A DNA stretch of 49,015 bases from assembly GCA_947449875.1 (NCBI GenBank), contig CANFSY010000008.1:1-49015 (forward strand), written 5' to 3'. Origin of the DNA: Paracoccaceae bacterium. Lineage in GTDB: Bacteria > Pseudomonadota > Alphaproteobacteria > Rhodobacterales > Rhodobacteraceae. Below are positions 7,800-16,589 of the stretch, piece after piece. Positions within the stretch are counted from its first letter, which is position 1; each line of letters opens with the position of its first letter. Under the pieces are notes generated by a model. The model saw nothing but the letters and a program-made list of their open reading frames with translations. It ran no database searches and was not told the origin of the DNA. Made by a program: the position numbers and the translations under genes.

Positions 7800-8786
7800 A
7801 TGAAATCCTTCCATCTTGCACTGGCGTTTGTGTCTTTGGCCCCCATGGCTATGGCGCAAACCCCTGTGCTGACTGTTCTGACCTACGACAGTTTCGCCGC
7901 CGATTGGGGCCCCGGCCCCGCCATCGCCAAAGGGTTTGAACAAACCTGCGCCTGCAAAGTGGCCTATGTCACCGCAGGCGACGGTGCCGCCGTTCTATCG
8001 CGCTTGCAGATGGAAGGGGCTGCGTCAGCCGCCGACATCGTGCTGGGTTTGGACACCACGCTGACCGAATCTGCCCGCGCCACGGGCCTTTTCGCCCCCC
8101 TAGCGGCCCAAGCGCCAAACGACCTGCCCGTGCCCTACACAGACGCCACCTTTGAACCCTTCGATTGGGGCTGGTTTGCCTTTGTCTATGACAACACCAA
8201 ACTGACCACGCCGCCCAAATCTATCAAAGACTTGGCCGCATCGACCCTGAAAATCGTGATCGAAGATCCCCGCTCGTCCACCCCCGGTTTGGGCTTGGTC
8301 ATGTGGGTCAAGGCGGCTTACGGCGACCAGTCGGCGCAGGTCTGGCAAGACTTGGCGGACAATATCGTCACCGTCACCCCGTCGTGGGACGCCGCCTATG
8401 GCCTGTTCTTGAAGGGTGAGGCGGATATGGTTTTGTCCTACACCACCTCGCCCGTCTATCATCTGATCGCCGAAAAAGACGCCACCAAATCCGCCGCCGC
8501 CTTTGACGAGGGGCATTATATGCAGATCGAAGTGGCTGGAAAGCTGGCGTCGTCCAAGCAACAGGCCTTGGCCGATCAGTTCTTGGCCTATCTGGCCAGC
8601 GATGCCGCCCAAGCGGTGATTCCCACCACGAACTGGATGTATCCCGCCAAGACCCCCGCTGCGGGCTTGCCAGAGGGCTTTGAAACGCTGATCACACCGT
8701 CAAAATCGCTGCTTTTGTCCTCGGTCGAGGCCGAGGCGGCCCGCAAAGCGGCGGTGGAAGAATGGCAAACCGTCTTGTCCAAATAA
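7800..8786 (+). CDS. thiB: Thiamine ABC transporter, substrate-binding protein
   Basis: A 328-residue periplasmic binding protein with a signal peptide (MKSFHLALAFVSLAPMAMA, cut before QTPVL). The mature chain has ThiB landmarks: LTVLTYDSFAADWGPGPAI at the N-terminus, CKVAYVTAGDGAAVLSRLQME, then PFDWGWFAFVYD, DPRSSTPGLG and a late SYTTSPVYH segment; aromatic residues in these loops stack on thiamine in E. coli TbpA. ATG at 7800 is chosen over 7788 since GGAG at 7790-7793 then has a proper spacer. First gene of thiBPQ, controlled by the TPP riboswitch; it overlaps thiP by 25 bases. Confidence 0.96.
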   Translation: MKSFHLALAFVSLAPMAMAQTPVLTVLTYDSFAADWGPGPAIAKGFEQTCACKVAYVTAGDGAAVLSRLQMEGAASAADIVLGLDTTLTESARATGLFAPLAAQAPNDLPVPYTDATFEPFDWGWFAFVYDNTKLTTPPKSIKDLAASTLKIVIEDPRSSTPGLGLVMWVKAAYGDQSAQVWQDLADNIVTVTPSWDAAYGLFLKGEADMVLSYTTSPVYHLIAEKDATKSAAAFDEGHYMQIEVAGKLASSKQQALADQFLAYLASDAAQAVIPTTNWMYPAKTPAAGLPEGFETLITPSKSLLLSSVEAEAARKAAVEEWQTVLSK

Positions 8787-10279
8787 GCGCTTGGGCGCTG
8801 TCGGGCATTATTGCGGCGCTGGTGCTGGGAACGGCACTGGCGCTCGCGGTGCAGGCCAAAGGAGTAGGCCTGCACCCCGCCGACTGGGCGGCGCTGCGCT
8901 TTACGCTGGCCCAAGCGGTGCTGTCGACTGTGGTGTCGTGCCTGTTGGCCATGCCTGTCGCCCGCGCGTTGGCACGTACCACCTTTCGGGGGCGGCGGGC
9001 GTTGATCGTGCTGATGGGCGCGCCGTTTTTGCTGCCCGTCATCGTGGCCGTCTTGGGCTTGGTCAGCCTGTACGGCCGCAACGGGCTTTTGAACCAGACG
9101 CTGGCGGCCTTGGGCTTGCCCACGGTCACAATCTACGGCCTGCACGGCGTGGTGCTGGCCCATGTGTTCTTTAACCTGCCGCTGGCCACCAGAATGCTGC
9201 TGAACGGTTGGCACGCCATTCCGGCAGAGCGGTTCCGGCTGGCGCAAACCTTGGGCTTGCCGTCACCCTTTCGCCATATCGAAGCCCCGATGTTGGCGGC
9301 GGTTCTGCCGGGGATCGCTTTGTCGATCTTTTTGGTCTGCCTGACCTCGTTCGTCGTGGCATTAACCTTGGGCGGGGGGCCTGCTGCGACCACGCTTGAA
9401 CTGGCGATCTACCAAGCCCTGCGGTTTGATTTTGATCCGGGCCATGCCGCCCTTTTGGCCGGTGTACAGTTTGCGGTGTGCGCCGTGGCCGTCAGCCTAG
9501 CCGCGCGCTTTACCTTGGCCGAGGGGTTGGGGTTGGGGCTTGACCGCGCACCTGTGGGCCTAAAATCCCATTGGGTGGATGTGCCGGTGCTGGTTTTGGC
9601 GGCGGCCTTCTTGATCTTGCCGCTGGTGGCTGTGGTCGCAGACGGCGTGCCAGCTTTCCTGCATCTGCCCGCGCTGGTGTGGCAGGCGGCACTGCGGTCG
9701 GCGATGATGGCTTTGGTGGCGGCGGGCCTGTCGATGACGGCGGCGTTGATCTTGGTGCAAGCCAAGGTCGCAGGCGCGCCCTTGGTCGAGGGGGCTGCGA
9801 TGCTGCCGCTGGCCACCTCTGGCCTTGTGCTGGGCACGGGATTGTTTGTTCTGACACGGGCCTTTATCAGCCCCGAGGCGCTGGCTTTGCCGGTGACCGT
9901 CTTGGTCAACGCCTTGATGGCGCTGCCCTTTGTCTTTCGGCTGCTGCTGCCGCAGGCGCGTGATCTGCACCGCAATTACGACCACTTGGCGCAGACGCTG
10001 GGGCTTTGTGGCGGGGCGCGGATGCGCTGGCTGACCCTGCCGCGCTTGGCGCGCCCCTTGGGGCTGGGGGCGGGGTTGGCGGCGGCTTTGTCGATGGGGG
10101 ATTTGGGGGTAGTGGCGCTGTTTGCAGGGCAAGACCAAGCCACGCTGCCCTTGGTGGTGCAGCGCCTGTCGGGGGCCTACCGGATGGACCAAGCCGCCGC
10201 TGCCGCTTTGGTTCTGGTTCTGGCCAGCTTTGCCCTGTTTGCCCTGTGCGATATCGGAGGCCGCCGTGCTGCACCTTGA
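8762..10279 (+). CDS. thiP: Thiamine ABC transporter, permease
   Basis: A 505-residue integral membrane protein made of two fused permease halves, about twelve helices in all, as in ThiP. Two EAA-type loops that dock the ATPase are visible: one after HAIPAERFRLAQTLGLPSPF (residues about 155-175) and one in the second half, RNYDHLAQTLGLCGGARMRW (about 400-420). Length matches the family. The ATG at 8762 lies inside the end of thiB with GGAAG almost touching it, so translation is probably coupled. Together with ThiB and ThiQ it imports thiamine or its phosphates. Confidence 0.95.
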   Translation: MANRLVQISAWALSGIIAALVLGTALALAVQAKGVGLHPADWAALRFTLAQAVLSTVVSCLLAMPVARALARTTFRGRRALIVLMGAPFLLPVIVAVLGLVSLYGRNGLLNQTLAALGLPTVTIYGLHGVVLAHVFFNLPLATRMLLNGWHAIPAERFRLAQTLGLPSPFRHIEAPMLAAVLPGIALSIFLVCLTSFVVALTLGGGPAATTLELAIYQALRFDFDPGHAALLAGVQFAVCAVAVSLAARFTLAEGLGLGLDRAPVGLKSHWVDVPVLVLAAAFLILPLVAVVADGVPAFLHLPALVWQAALRSAMMALVAAGLSMTAALILVQAKVAGAPLVEGAAMLPLATSGLVLGTGLFVLTRAFISPEALALPVTVLVNALMALPFVFRLLLPQARDLHRNYDHLAQTLGLCGGARMRWLTLPRLARPLGLGAGLAAALSMGDLGVVALFAGQDQATLPLVVQRLSGAYRMDQAAAAALVLVLASFALFALCDIGGRRAAP

Positions 10280-10958
10280 CCACCTTCGCCTGACACAAGA
10301 CGGATTTTCCATGTCAGCCAACTGGCCGTTGGCCGCTGGGGCCCGCTTGGCGTTGCTGGGCCCTTCGGGGGCGGGCAAGTCGACGCTGTTGATGGGGATC
10401 GCGGGGTTTACCGCGCCAAGTGCGGGGCGGATTTTGTGGCAGGGCCGCGATTTGGCGGCTTTGACGCCCGCGCAACGGCCCGTGTCGATCTTGTTTCAGG
10501 ACCAAAACCTGTTTGCGCATTTGACACTGGCACAGAACCTTGGGCTGGCTATTCATCCGCGCTTGCGCTTAAGCGCCAGCGATCTGGCGCGGGTTGACGC
10601 CGTGTTAGAACGGTTGGGTCTGGCGGGCTATGGGCCGCGCAAGCCCGCCACCCTGTCGGGCGGACAATTGGGCCGCGCTGCCTTGGGCCGCGTGTTGCTG
10701 CAAGCCCGCCCGATTTTGTTGCTGGATGAACCCTTTGCTGCCCTTGGCCCCGCGTTGAAGGCGGATTTGTTGGGGTTGGTCAACGACCTTGCGGCCGAGG
10801 CTGGCACAACCGTGGTTCTGGTCACCCACGACCCCTTGGATGCGCGGCGTTTTGCGGATGTGGTTGGGTTGGTGCATGACGGTGTCGCCGATGCGCCAGT
10901 GCCGACCGAGGCGATCTTTGCCAACCCACCGCCTGCGCTGCGCGCTTATCTGGGCTAA
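10266..10958 (+). CDS. thiQ: Thiamine ABC transporter, ATP-binding protein
   Basis: A 230-residue ABC ATPase. Walker A is GPSGAGKST (residues 32-40), the Q-loop lies in ILFQDQNLFAHLT, the signature is LSGGQLGRAALGR, Walker B is ILLLDEPFAALGP and the switch His is in VLVTHD. The GTG at 10266 is the start: GGAGG at 10256-10260 is 5 bases upstream and the chain then begins LHLDHLRL like ThiQ; longer ATG starts run into thiP. It overlaps thiP by 14 bases. The signature reads LSGGQLGRAA where most have LSGGQRQR, still functional-looking. Confidence 0.95.
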   Translation: MLHLDHLRLTQDGFSMSANWPLAAGARLALLGPSGAGKSTLLMGIAGFTAPSAGRILWQGRDLAALTPAQRPVSILFQDQNLFAHLTLAQNLGLAIHPRLRLSASDLARVDAVLERLGLAGYGPRKPATLSGGQLGRAALGRVLLQARPILLLDEPFAALGPALKADLLGLVNDLAAEAGTTVVLVTHDPLDARRFADVVGLVHDGVADAPVPTEAIFANPPPALRAYLG

Positions 10959-10963
10959 ACGAA

Positions 10964-10992
10964 AAAGGCCCCGCACATCGTGCGGGGCCTTT
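10964..10992. terminator. Bidirectional terminator between thiQ and petC
   Basis: A perfect 13 bp stem (10964-10976 with 10980-10992) with a 3-base loop; arms begin AAAGG and end CCTTT, giving A/T flanks on both sides. Placed between the convergent thiBPQ and petABC operons, it can stop both. Confidence 0.9.
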
Positions 10993-11012
10993 GTTCCAAC
11001 AATCGCCAAGCC

Positions 11013-11804
11013 TTAGTGGGCCAGCTTTTTGCCTTTGACCTTCGACCACAGTTTCTTGTTGGTCAGGTACAGCAGAACCGACAACAGACCCAACAGCAAC
11101 ACGGCCTTAAAGCCCGATTCCTTGCGCGTCATCATCTTGGGTTCGGCGGCCCACATCAAGAAGGCGGCCACATCCTCGGCTTCGTTTTCCAGCGAGGCTT
11201 CGGTGCCGTCGGCATAAGTGACAGCATCGGCAGCAACGGCTGTGTTAGGCATCGCCATCCACCCACCGGGGAAGGCGTGGTTTTCGTACAGCGTCACGCC
11301 CGCAACCTCTTTCGATTCGCCGGTGAAACCGGTGATGATCGAATAGATATGCTCTGGCCCACCCATGCCCTTGAACAGCTGGTTCGTGCCCAGACCGTAG
11401 GGGCCGGAAAAGCCCTTGCGTGCCTTGGCCATGACCGACAGGTCAGGTGCGCCAGCGCCGGTGTTGGCGGGGAAGTGGTCGGCGGGTGTCGCCACACGAT
11501 CTTCGCCGGTGACAGCATCGGTCACGGTGATGTTCTTGGCATAGGCCTTGACCTGATCTTCCGGCAGGTTCGGCCCGCCCGGTTCGGCCAAAGCGCCGAT
11601 CCGCAGGAATTTCAGGCCGTGGCAGGCAGAGCAGACCTCGGTATAGACCTGAAGCCCGCGTTGCAGTTGGTGTTCGTCGAACTTGCCGAACGGGCCTTCG
11701 AAGCTAAAGGCGACATCGGTCGTTGACGCCTCACCCTCGGCCCAAGCGGCGCCGGTCATCAGGGTCAGTGCGGAAACGGCGCTGATTGCGATTTTGCGAA
11801 ACAT
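11013..11804 (-). CDS. petC: Cytochrome c1, bc1 complex subunit
   Basis: A 263-residue precursor of cytochrome c1. A signal peptide (cut near AWA-EGE, residue 22) exports it; the heme c motif is C58-S-A-C61-H62, and the sixth ligand Met is in [10 protein letters not shown]-terminal helix ([21 protein letters not shown]) anchors it in the membrane with a short basic tail. It passes electrons from the Rieske protein to soluble cytochrome c. Start at 11804 gives the signal peptide; the longer frame to 11903 lies within petB. Last gene of petABC, 19 bases after petB. Confidence 0.97.
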   Translation of the reverse strand: MFRKIAISAVSALTLMTGAAWAEGEASTTDVAFSFEGPFGKFDEHQLQRGLQVYTEVCSACHGLKFLRIGALAEPGGPNLPEDQVKAYAKNITVTDAVTGEDRVATPADHFPANTGAGAPDLSVMAKARKGFSGPYGLGTNQLFKGMGGPEHIYSIITGFTGESKEVAGVTLYENHAFPGGWMAMPNTAVAADAVTYADGTEASLENEAEDVAAFLMWAAEPKMMTRKESGFKAVLLLGLLSVLLYLTNKKLWSKVKGKKLAH

Positions 11805-11823
11805 CTCAGTCAGTTCCTTTCTC

Positions 11824-13137
11824 TCACTCGGCCGGATCGGCGTAGTGCGACTTGAAGTCAGCCTCGATCGAGACCGGTTGCAGCAGCGGCTTTTCAAGCA
11901 CACCCAGCAGCGGCAGGATCACGAGGAAATAGGCGAACCAGTAGGTCGAGGCGATCAGACCGACCCAGCCGGTAAAGGCCGACGGCACCTGAGAACCGCA
12001 CCACATCAGCACAACAAAGTCGATGACCAGCACGGCAAACCACGCCTTGAACATCGGGCGATAGCGGCCCGACCGAACCGAGGACGTATCCAGCCACGGG
12101 GCCAGCGCCATCGCCAGAATGGCCCCGGCCATGGCGATCACGCCGAACAGTTTGGAATCGACGATGCCGAAGGTGACAAAGTGCACCAGTTGCACCACCC
12201 AGACCGTGTTATCAAAGGTCCGCAGGATGGCGTAGAAGGGCAGCAGGTACCATTCCGGCACGATATGCGCCGGGGTCGCCAGCGGATTGGCCTGAATGTA
12301 GTTGTCAGGGTCGCCCAGATAGTTCGGCATGAAGCCGACGATGGCAAAGAAGATCATCATGATCACGGCCAGCGCGAACAGGTCCTTGATCACATAGTAG
12401 GGCCAGAACGGAACAGTGTCAGCCTCAACCTCGGCCTTCGAGGTGCGGCGCACTTCGACACCGGTGGGGTTGTTGTTGCCCGTGGTGTGGAAGGCCCAGA
12501 TATGCACGCCCACCAAACCAGCGATAACAAAGGGCAGCAGGTAATGCAGGCTGAAGAAGCGGTTCAGTGTGGCATTGCCAACAGCAAACCCGCCCAGCAG
12601 CCATTCTTGCAGCGCCGTGCCAACGCCTGGGATCGCACCGAACAGGCCGGTGATCACGGTTGCACCCCAGAAGCTCATCTGGCCCCAAGGCAGAACATAG
12701 CCCATAAACGCGGTCGCGATCATCAGGAAATAGATGATCATGCCGATCACCCAAGTCACTTCGCGGGGGGCTTTATAGCTGCCGTAGAACAGGCCGCGGA
12801 AGATGTGGCAGTAGACGGCAAAGAAGAACAGCGACGCGCCGTTGGCGTGCAGATAGCGCAGCATCACCCCGCCGTTCACATCGCGCATGATGTGTTCAAC
12901 GCTGGCAAAGGCCAGATCGGTGTTGGGGGTGTAATGCATGGCCAGCACGATGCCGGTCACGATTTGCAGCGCCAGACAGAAGGTCAAAACGATGCCCCAG
13001 ATCCACATCCAGTTCAGGTTCTTGGGCGTGGGCAGCATCAATGTGTCGTAAAGCAGGCTGACAATCGGCAAACGATTGTGAAGCCATGTCTGAAAGCCCG
13101 GTTTGGGCTCGTAGTGGTCGTGCGGGATACCGGCCAT
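11824..13137 (-). CDS. petB: Cytochrome b, bc1 complex subunit
   Basis: A 437-residue cytochrome b with eight expected helices. Visible landmarks are the paired heme-ligand helices ([20 protein letters not shown] leading into [10 protein letters not shown] and [10 protein letters not shown]; then [20 protein letters not shown], split here), the [13 protein letters not shown] segment, and the quinol-site PEWY in [14 protein letters not shown]. It binds hemes bL and bH and both quinone sites. Its ATG is 12 bases downstream of the petA stop. The large open frame on the opposite strand is a shadow of this gene. Confidence 0.98.
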   Translation of the reverse strand: MAGIPHDHYEPKPGFQTWLHNRLPIVSLLYDTLMLPTPKNLNWMWIWGIVLTFCLALQIVTGIVLAMHYTPNTDLAFASVEHIMRDVNGGVMLRYLHANGASLFFFAVYCHIFRGLFYGSYKAPREVTWVIGMIIYFLMIATAFMGYVLPWGQMSFWGATVITGLFGAIPGVGTALQEWLLGGFAVGNATLNRFFSLHYLLPFVIAGLVGVHIWAFHTTGNNNPTGVEVRRTSKAEVEADTVPFWPYYVIKDLFALAVIMMIFFAIVGFMPNYLGDPDNYIQANPLATPAHIVPEWYLLPFYAILRTFDNTVWVVQLVHFVTFGIVDSKLFGVIAMAGAILAMALAPWLDTSSVRSGRYRPMFKAWFAVLVIDFVVLMWCGSQVPSAFTGWVGLIASTYWFAYFLVILPLLGVLEKPLLQPVSIEADFKSHYADPAE

Positions 13138-13149
13138 CTGATGCGTTCC

Positions 13150-13713
13150 TTACCCGAGCTTGATCGTGGTTTCGTTGGTGAAGGCCGCAACTGGCACGGC
13201 CAGATTGCGCGGTGCGGGCCCTTTGCGGATGCGCCCGGCGGTGTCGTATTGCGACCCGTGGCAGGGGCAGAACCAGCCGCCAAAGTCGCCAGCCCCGTCG
13301 CCCAAGGGCACGCAGCCCAAATGGGTGCAAACGCCCATCATCACCAGCCACTTGCCGTCTTTGTCCAAGGCGCGGTTGGCGTCTGTCGCTTCTGATCCGG
13401 CGGGCAGGTTGTCATTTTCGGCGTTGGTGTCGACCAGATCAGACAGCGCCACATCTTGGCCTGCCTTGATCTCGTCGGCGGTGCGGTAGCGGATGAACAC
13501 CGGCTTGCCGCGCCACAGCACCGTCAACTGGCTGCCTTCGGCGATGCCGCTGATGTCAACCTCGATCGAGGCCAGCGCGCGCACGTCGGCAGAGGGGTTC
13601 ATCTGGTTGACCAGCGGCCAAACCGCAGCCCCCGTTGCGACAACGCCTGCCCCGGCGGTCGCGTAGTACAGGAAATCCCGACGGGTTCCTGCGGTATCTT
13701 CAGCATGGGACAC
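13150..13713 (-). CDS. petA: Rieske iron-sulfur protein, bc1 complex subunit
   Basis: A 187-residue Rieske protein. The twin-arginine-type N-terminus ([14 protein letters not shown]) forms the membrane anchor and is typically exported by Tat with its cluster. The 2Fe-2S ligands are C129, H131, C149 and H152, with C134 and C151 positioned for the disulfide (CTHLGC and CPCHG). The start is GTG at 13713: AAGGGAG lies 8 bases upstream and the protein begins [13 protein letters not shown], as in Rhodobacter. First gene of petABC. Confidence 0.97.
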   Translation of the reverse strand: MSHAEDTAGTRRDFLYYATAGAGVVATGAAVWPLVNQMNPSADVRALASIEVDISGIAEGSQLTVLWRGKPVFIRYRTADEIKAGQDVALSDLVDTNAENDNLPAGSEATDANRALDKDGKWLVMMGVCTHLGCVPLGDGAGDFGGWFCPCHGSQYDTAGRIRKGPAPRNLAVPVAAFTNETTIKLG

Positions 13714-13733
13714 GAATGCTTCTCCCTTCCGCT

Positions 13734-13757
13734 GGCCGCCCTGCGGGCAGGCCTTTT
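13734..13757 (+). terminator. Terminator-like hairpin in the petA leader, oriented on the plus strand
   Basis: GGCCGCCC (13734-13741), a 3-base loop, and GGGC-A-GGCC (13745-13753) form an 8 bp stem with one bulge, followed on the plus strand by TTTTATT. No plus-strand gene lies upstream, so it would stop transcription antisense to petABC. On the minus strand it is simply a hairpin in the petA leader, just before the ribosome site. Confidence 0.5.
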
Positions 13758-13877
13758 ATTCAAAAAAGACCGCGTCTGTGCCGCAGCCTTGCCGTGCGGG
13801 TTTTAGACAAGGATTGGCCCAAGGTCCAGCGGGCAAAGGGGCCGAGATGCCTGCAATTTTCGATTTCCTGCCTCCAA

Positions 13878-13894
13878 ACCGCGCAAAGCGCGGT
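13878..13894 (-). repeat. Hairpin after the glutathione S-transferase gene
   Basis: ACCGCGC (13878-13884) and GCGCGGT (13888-13894) form a perfect 7 bp stem with an AAA loop, about 30 bases past the GST stop. Only TTT follows on the minus strand, so it is at best a weak terminator. Between it and petA I find no convincing -35/-10 pair, although the petABC promoter should lie there. Confidence 0.45.
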
Positions 13895-13924
13895 GAGTGG
13901 CTGCAACGGGTGCAGATTCGGTGC

Positions 13925-14530
13925 TTAGGCGCGCGGGATGGTGACCTGCATGGCGGGCCTTTTGACGATATCCGCCTCCCAAGCGGCCAGTTTGGGGTGG
14001 CCATCGCGCCAAGCGCGGGCGTCGTGGCGAAAGTCCAGATAGCCCAAGGCGCAGCCCAAAGCGATCTGGCCCATATCCAGCGGGCCGCTCAGATGCACCG
14101 TCCAAGACTGCTCAAGCGCATCAAGGGTGCGGGCGATCTTGGACCACTGGCCCTCGACCCAATCGGGGAAGCGTTTATCCTCGGGGCGCAGACGCTCTTC
14201 GTAGACCATCAGCAAAGCCGCTTCTAAAATGCCGTCGGCGGTGGCCTCCAGCGTCAACACCTCCCACAAGTTGGCTTTGGGGTACAGGTTTGACCCCGCC
14301 AGATCGTCCAGATATCGGCAAATCACGCGGCTGTCATAGATCGTGCCGCCCTGTTCGCGCACAAGGGCGGGGATCTTGCCCAAGGGGTTCAGGTCGACCG
14401 GCATGCTGCCCGGTGCCAAGGGCGTGCCAGAGGCGGGCATGATCTCGACCCTGTCGCCGAAACCGATTTCCAAGATCAGCGCCATAACCTTGCGGCCAAA
14501 GGGCGTGGTGGGAGAGTGGTAAAGTTTCAT
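13925..14530 (-). CDS. Glutathione S-transferase family protein
   Basis: A 201-residue cytosolic GST. The N-terminal thioredoxin-like domain (residues 1-80) begins MKLYHSPTTPFGRKVMALILE and includes the NPLGKIPAL cis-Pro motif and YDSRVICRYLDDL, which binds the gamma-glutamyl part of glutathione. An all-helical C-terminal domain follows (ALEQSWTVHLSG, ALGYLDFRHDARAWR). Such proteins conjugate or reduce electrophiles using glutathione; the substrate is unknown. Start at 14530 matches the beta strand KLYHSP; the longer frame adds 12 residues without support. It follows the PaiB-like gene on the same strand with 75 bases between. Confidence 0.9.
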   Translation of the reverse strand: MKLYHSPTTPFGRKVMALILEIGFGDRVEIMPASGTPLAPGSMPVDLNPLGKIPALVREQGGTIYDSRVICRYLDDLAGSNLYPKANLWEVLTLEATADGILEAALLMVYEERLRPEDKRFPDWVEGQWSKIARTLDALEQSWTVHLSGPLDMGQIALGCALGYLDFRHDARAWRDGHPKLAAWEADIVKRPAMQVTIPRA

Positions 14531-14605
14531 GGCAAACGCCTTATGGGGAAGGAAGTGTTGGCGCACCCTACCCCAGTTGATCGCCAGCGTAACCCAAAAA
14601 GCCCG

Positions 14606-15220
14606 TCAATCGTCAGACAATTCCCGCATGGCTTGCGCGATATCGGCTTGCGCCCCGCCTTGACCCTTAAGGGCGGCGATCACGCCGGCGCGTGCGGCGG
14701 GGGTTTTGTTCTGGTTCAGCTTCCAAGTGCCGTCCACGGCGGTGATCTGCAGGCGGAAGGGCAGAATCATCCGCTTCATCCGGTCCATGACCCCTTCGCC
14801 CATTTTGGACGATCTCCAGACAGGTTTGGGGGCAAGACGCGCCTCGAACGTATCGGACAGGGCGTTCACATGGCCGTCCATCGCGTCATCGGGCAGCTGC
14901 ACCAGCGTGCCGCGCAGATGCACGGCGATGTAATTCCACGTCGGCACCTGATCGGGCACCCCGTACCAGTCGGGCGAGATATAGGCGTCTGGCCCCATCA
15001 CGGCCAAAACGGCTTGGGCCGGAAGGCCAGCGGCGATCACCGCGTTTGAACGGGCCAGATGCAGATCAGCGGTTGTGCCATCGTCTGACAGCAAAAAGGG
15101 CACATGCGCCATTACCGGCCCCGCAGGCCCGTTCACCGACAAGACGCCAAACCCCCGCGCCCGCGCAAAGGCCAGATTGCGGTCGGCAGCGGTTTTGCGA
15201 AAGGCGGGATTTGGGTGCAT
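14606..15220 (-). CDS. PaiB-family FMN-binding protein
   Basis: A 204-residue protein of the PaiB family (PF04299, split-barrel FMN-binding fold). It starts MHPNPAFR and has AHVPFLL, HLARSNAVIA and the late WKLNQNK segment typical of the family. B. subtilis PaiB is described as a negative regulator of sporulation and protease genes, but the fold is that of flavin oxidoreductases, and heterotrophic bacteria carry it widely, so a regulatory role here is only a label. Start at 15220 because homologues begin at MHPNPAF. A terminator separates it from rpmJ upstream. Confidence 0.85.
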   Translation of the reverse strand: MHPNPAFRKTAADRNLAFARARGFGVLSVNGPAGPVMAHVPFLLSDDGTTADLHLARSNAVIAAGLPAQAVLAVMGPDAYISPDWYGVPDQVPTWNYIAVHLRGTLVQLPDDAMDGHVNALSDTFEARLAPKPVWRSSKMGEGVMDRMKRMILPFRLQITAVDGTWKLNQNKTPAARAGVIAALKGQGGAQADIAQAMRELSDD

Positions 15221-15240
15221 GGCTTGGCGATCCATCAATG

Positions 15241-15268
15241 AAAAAGCCGCCTAGGTTCCCCTGGCGGC
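15241..15268 (-). terminator. Rho-independent terminator after rpmJ
   Basis: On the minus strand GCCGCC-AGG, a GGAA tetraloop, and CCT-A-GGCGGC (15268 down to 15246) make a 9 bp stem with one bulged A, followed by TTTTT (15245-15241). It ends the rpmJ transcript 27 bases after the stop. Confidence 0.85.
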
Positions 15269-15294
15269 CCATCAACCGTGCTGAAAAGCGATTC

Positions 15295-15420
15295 TCAACC
15301 CTGACGGGCCTTGTAACGCTTTTGCGTCTTGTTGATCACATAGACGCGGCCTTTACGGCGCACGACTTGGCAATCGCGATGACGCGTCTTCAGCGAGCGG
15401 AGCGAGTTTGCAACCTTCAT
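15295..15420 (-). CDS. rpmJ: 50S ribosomal protein bL36 (Cys-poor form)
   Basis: A 41-residue protein, beginning [16 protein letters not shown] and ending KRYKARQG, that matches ribosomal protein bL36 of the YkgO-like, zinc-free type: the four zinc ligands of canonical L36 are reduced to one Cys (C17). AGGAG lies 7 bases upstream of the ATG. A perfect 6 bp GC hairpin (15441-15446 with 15451-15456, TCCT on the plus strand between) sits in its leader. A tRNA gene lies 74 bases upstream and a terminator follows, so it may be transcribed alone or with the tRNA. Confidence 0.95.
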   Translation of the reverse strand: MKVANSLRSLKTRHRDCQVVRRKGRVYVINKTQKRYKARQG

Positions 15421-15493
15421 GGCTGTCTCCTCTGGTTCGCGGCGCGTCCTCGCGCCAATTGAAAACCGTGCTGGTCTTGCGACCGGCGATGAA

Positions 15494-15568
15494 TGGTGGG
15501 CGGTACTGGGATCGAACCAGTGGCCACTACGATGTCAACGTAGTGCTCTACCGCTGAGCTAACCGCCC
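15494..15568 (-). tRNA. tRNA-Val(GAC)
   Basis: A 75-base tRNA read on the minus strand with encoded CCA. The acceptor stem is GGGCGGT with ACCGCCC; the D-arm has TAGCTCAGCGGTAGAGC; the anticodon stem CTACG/CGTAG closes the loop TTGACAT with anticodon GAC (valine, codons GTC/GTT); the T-arm is CACTGGTTCGATCCCAGT. All stems pair fully. Confidence 0.97.
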
Positions 15569-15691
15569 CCCGTGCCGTCACAAAGCGCCTTGCCCCATCA
15601 AAAGGACGCGGGCGGCTTCGCTTCGGTGACGGGTCTATTAAACAGAGTCGCCCGCCTGTTCAAGGGCTTTCTCCACCAGTTATTTTTCCGC

Positions 15692-15697
15692 TATAGT
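15692..15697 (+). promoter_or_regulatory. Candidate -10 box for the N-formylglutamate amidohydrolase gene
   Basis: TATAGT is close to the -10 consensus in an otherwise GC-rich region and lies 9 bases before the GGAGG ribosome site. The matching -35 (around 15668-15674) is poor, so the call is tentative; a very short leader is implied. Confidence 0.25.
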
Positions 15698-15715
15698 GGG
15701 CGGGTGGAGGATAAG

Positions 15716-16588
15716 ATGACCGCGCTTGTGCAAGCCACCGCCTATCGCTTGACCCGCCCTGTGCGGCAACACACCTCTGTCATCTTCTCGTCGCCCCATT
15801 CCGGCCGCGAGTATCCGCAGGCCTTTCTAGACGCCAGCCCCTTGGCGCCCTTGGCGCTGCGCTCGTCCGAAGATGCCTATGTCGACAGGCTTTTCGCCCG
15901 CGCCCCCCTGTTTGGCGCCCCGCTGTTGTGCGCCCGCGCGCCGCGCGCCTACATCGACCTGAATCGCGGCGCGGATGAGTTGGACCCCGCTGTGGTCGAA
16001 GGTGTTGCGCGGGGGGCCCACAACCCGCGCATCGCGTCTGGCCTTGGGGTGATTCCCCGCGTAGTGGCCGGATCGCGCGCCATCTATCACGGAAAAATTT
16101 CTCGCCCCGAGGCAGAGTTGCGCCTGAACACCCATTGGCACCCATGGCACGCCGCGCTGCAAAGTCTGATCAACGACACCCACGCCACCTTTGGCGAGGC
16201 GATCCTGATCGACTGCCATTCCATGCCGCATGAAGCCATCGCCGCCCATATGCGCCCGGGCCAACAGCCGCCGCAGGTGGTGTTGGGCGACCGTTTCGGG
16301 GCCTCCGCCGCGCGCGATTTGGTGGCACAGATCGAGGCGATCTTTACTGCCGCAGGCTTTCGCGTCGCGCGCAATTCGCCCTTTGCGGGGGCCTATATCG
16401 CCCAAGCCTACGGGCATCCGGTCTCTAACAAACATGTGGTGCAGGTCGAAATCGACCGCTCGTTGTATCTGGACGAACGCAAGGTGGAACCGCTGCCTAA
16501 CTTCTCGGCCTTTTGCCAGTCGATCAACCGCGTGGTGGGCGAACTGGCCGCGATTGGCCGCCAAGCCCTGCCCATCGCGGCAGAGTAA
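15716..16588 (+). CDS. N-formylglutamate amidohydrolase family protein
   Basis: A 290-residue member of the N-formylglutamate amidohydrolase family (PF05013). Landmarks are IFSSPHSGREYP near the N-terminus, YIDLNRGADELDP, an ILIDCHSMP metal-binding segment, and HVVQVEIDRSLYLDE. In histidine degradation HutG hydrolyses N-formylglutamate to glutamate and formate with a divalent metal, but no other hut gene is in the window, so the true substrate could be another formylated or acylated compound. ATG at 15716 has GGAGG 5 bases upstream; the longer frame overlaps the tRNA flank. It ends 1 base before the dinB stop of the other strand. Confidence 0.88.
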   Translation: MTALVQATAYRLTRPVRQHTSVIFSSPHSGREYPQAFLDASPLAPLALRSSEDAYVDRLFARAPLFGAPLLCARAPRAYIDLNRGADELDPAVVEGVARGAHNPRIASGLGVIPRVVAGSRAIYHGKISRPEAELRLNTHWHPWHAALQSLINDTHATFGEAILIDCHSMPHEAIAAHMRPGQQPPQVVLGDRFGASAARDLVAQIEAIFTAAGFRVARNSPFAGAYIAQAYGHPVSNKHVVQVEIDRSLYLDERKVEPLPNFSAFCQSINRVVGELAAIGRQALPIAAE

Positions 16589-16589
16589 A

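Noticed and set aside
11683-13395. A 570-codon open frame on the plus strand across petA-petC
   Set aside because: It is antisense to three certain genes, its composition is His/Gln/Arg-rich as expected from reversed GC-rich codons, and no domain is visible.
15494-15568. tRNA-Val as an attachment site of an integrated element
   Set aside because: No integrase, no direct repeat of the tRNA end and only core genes on both sides.
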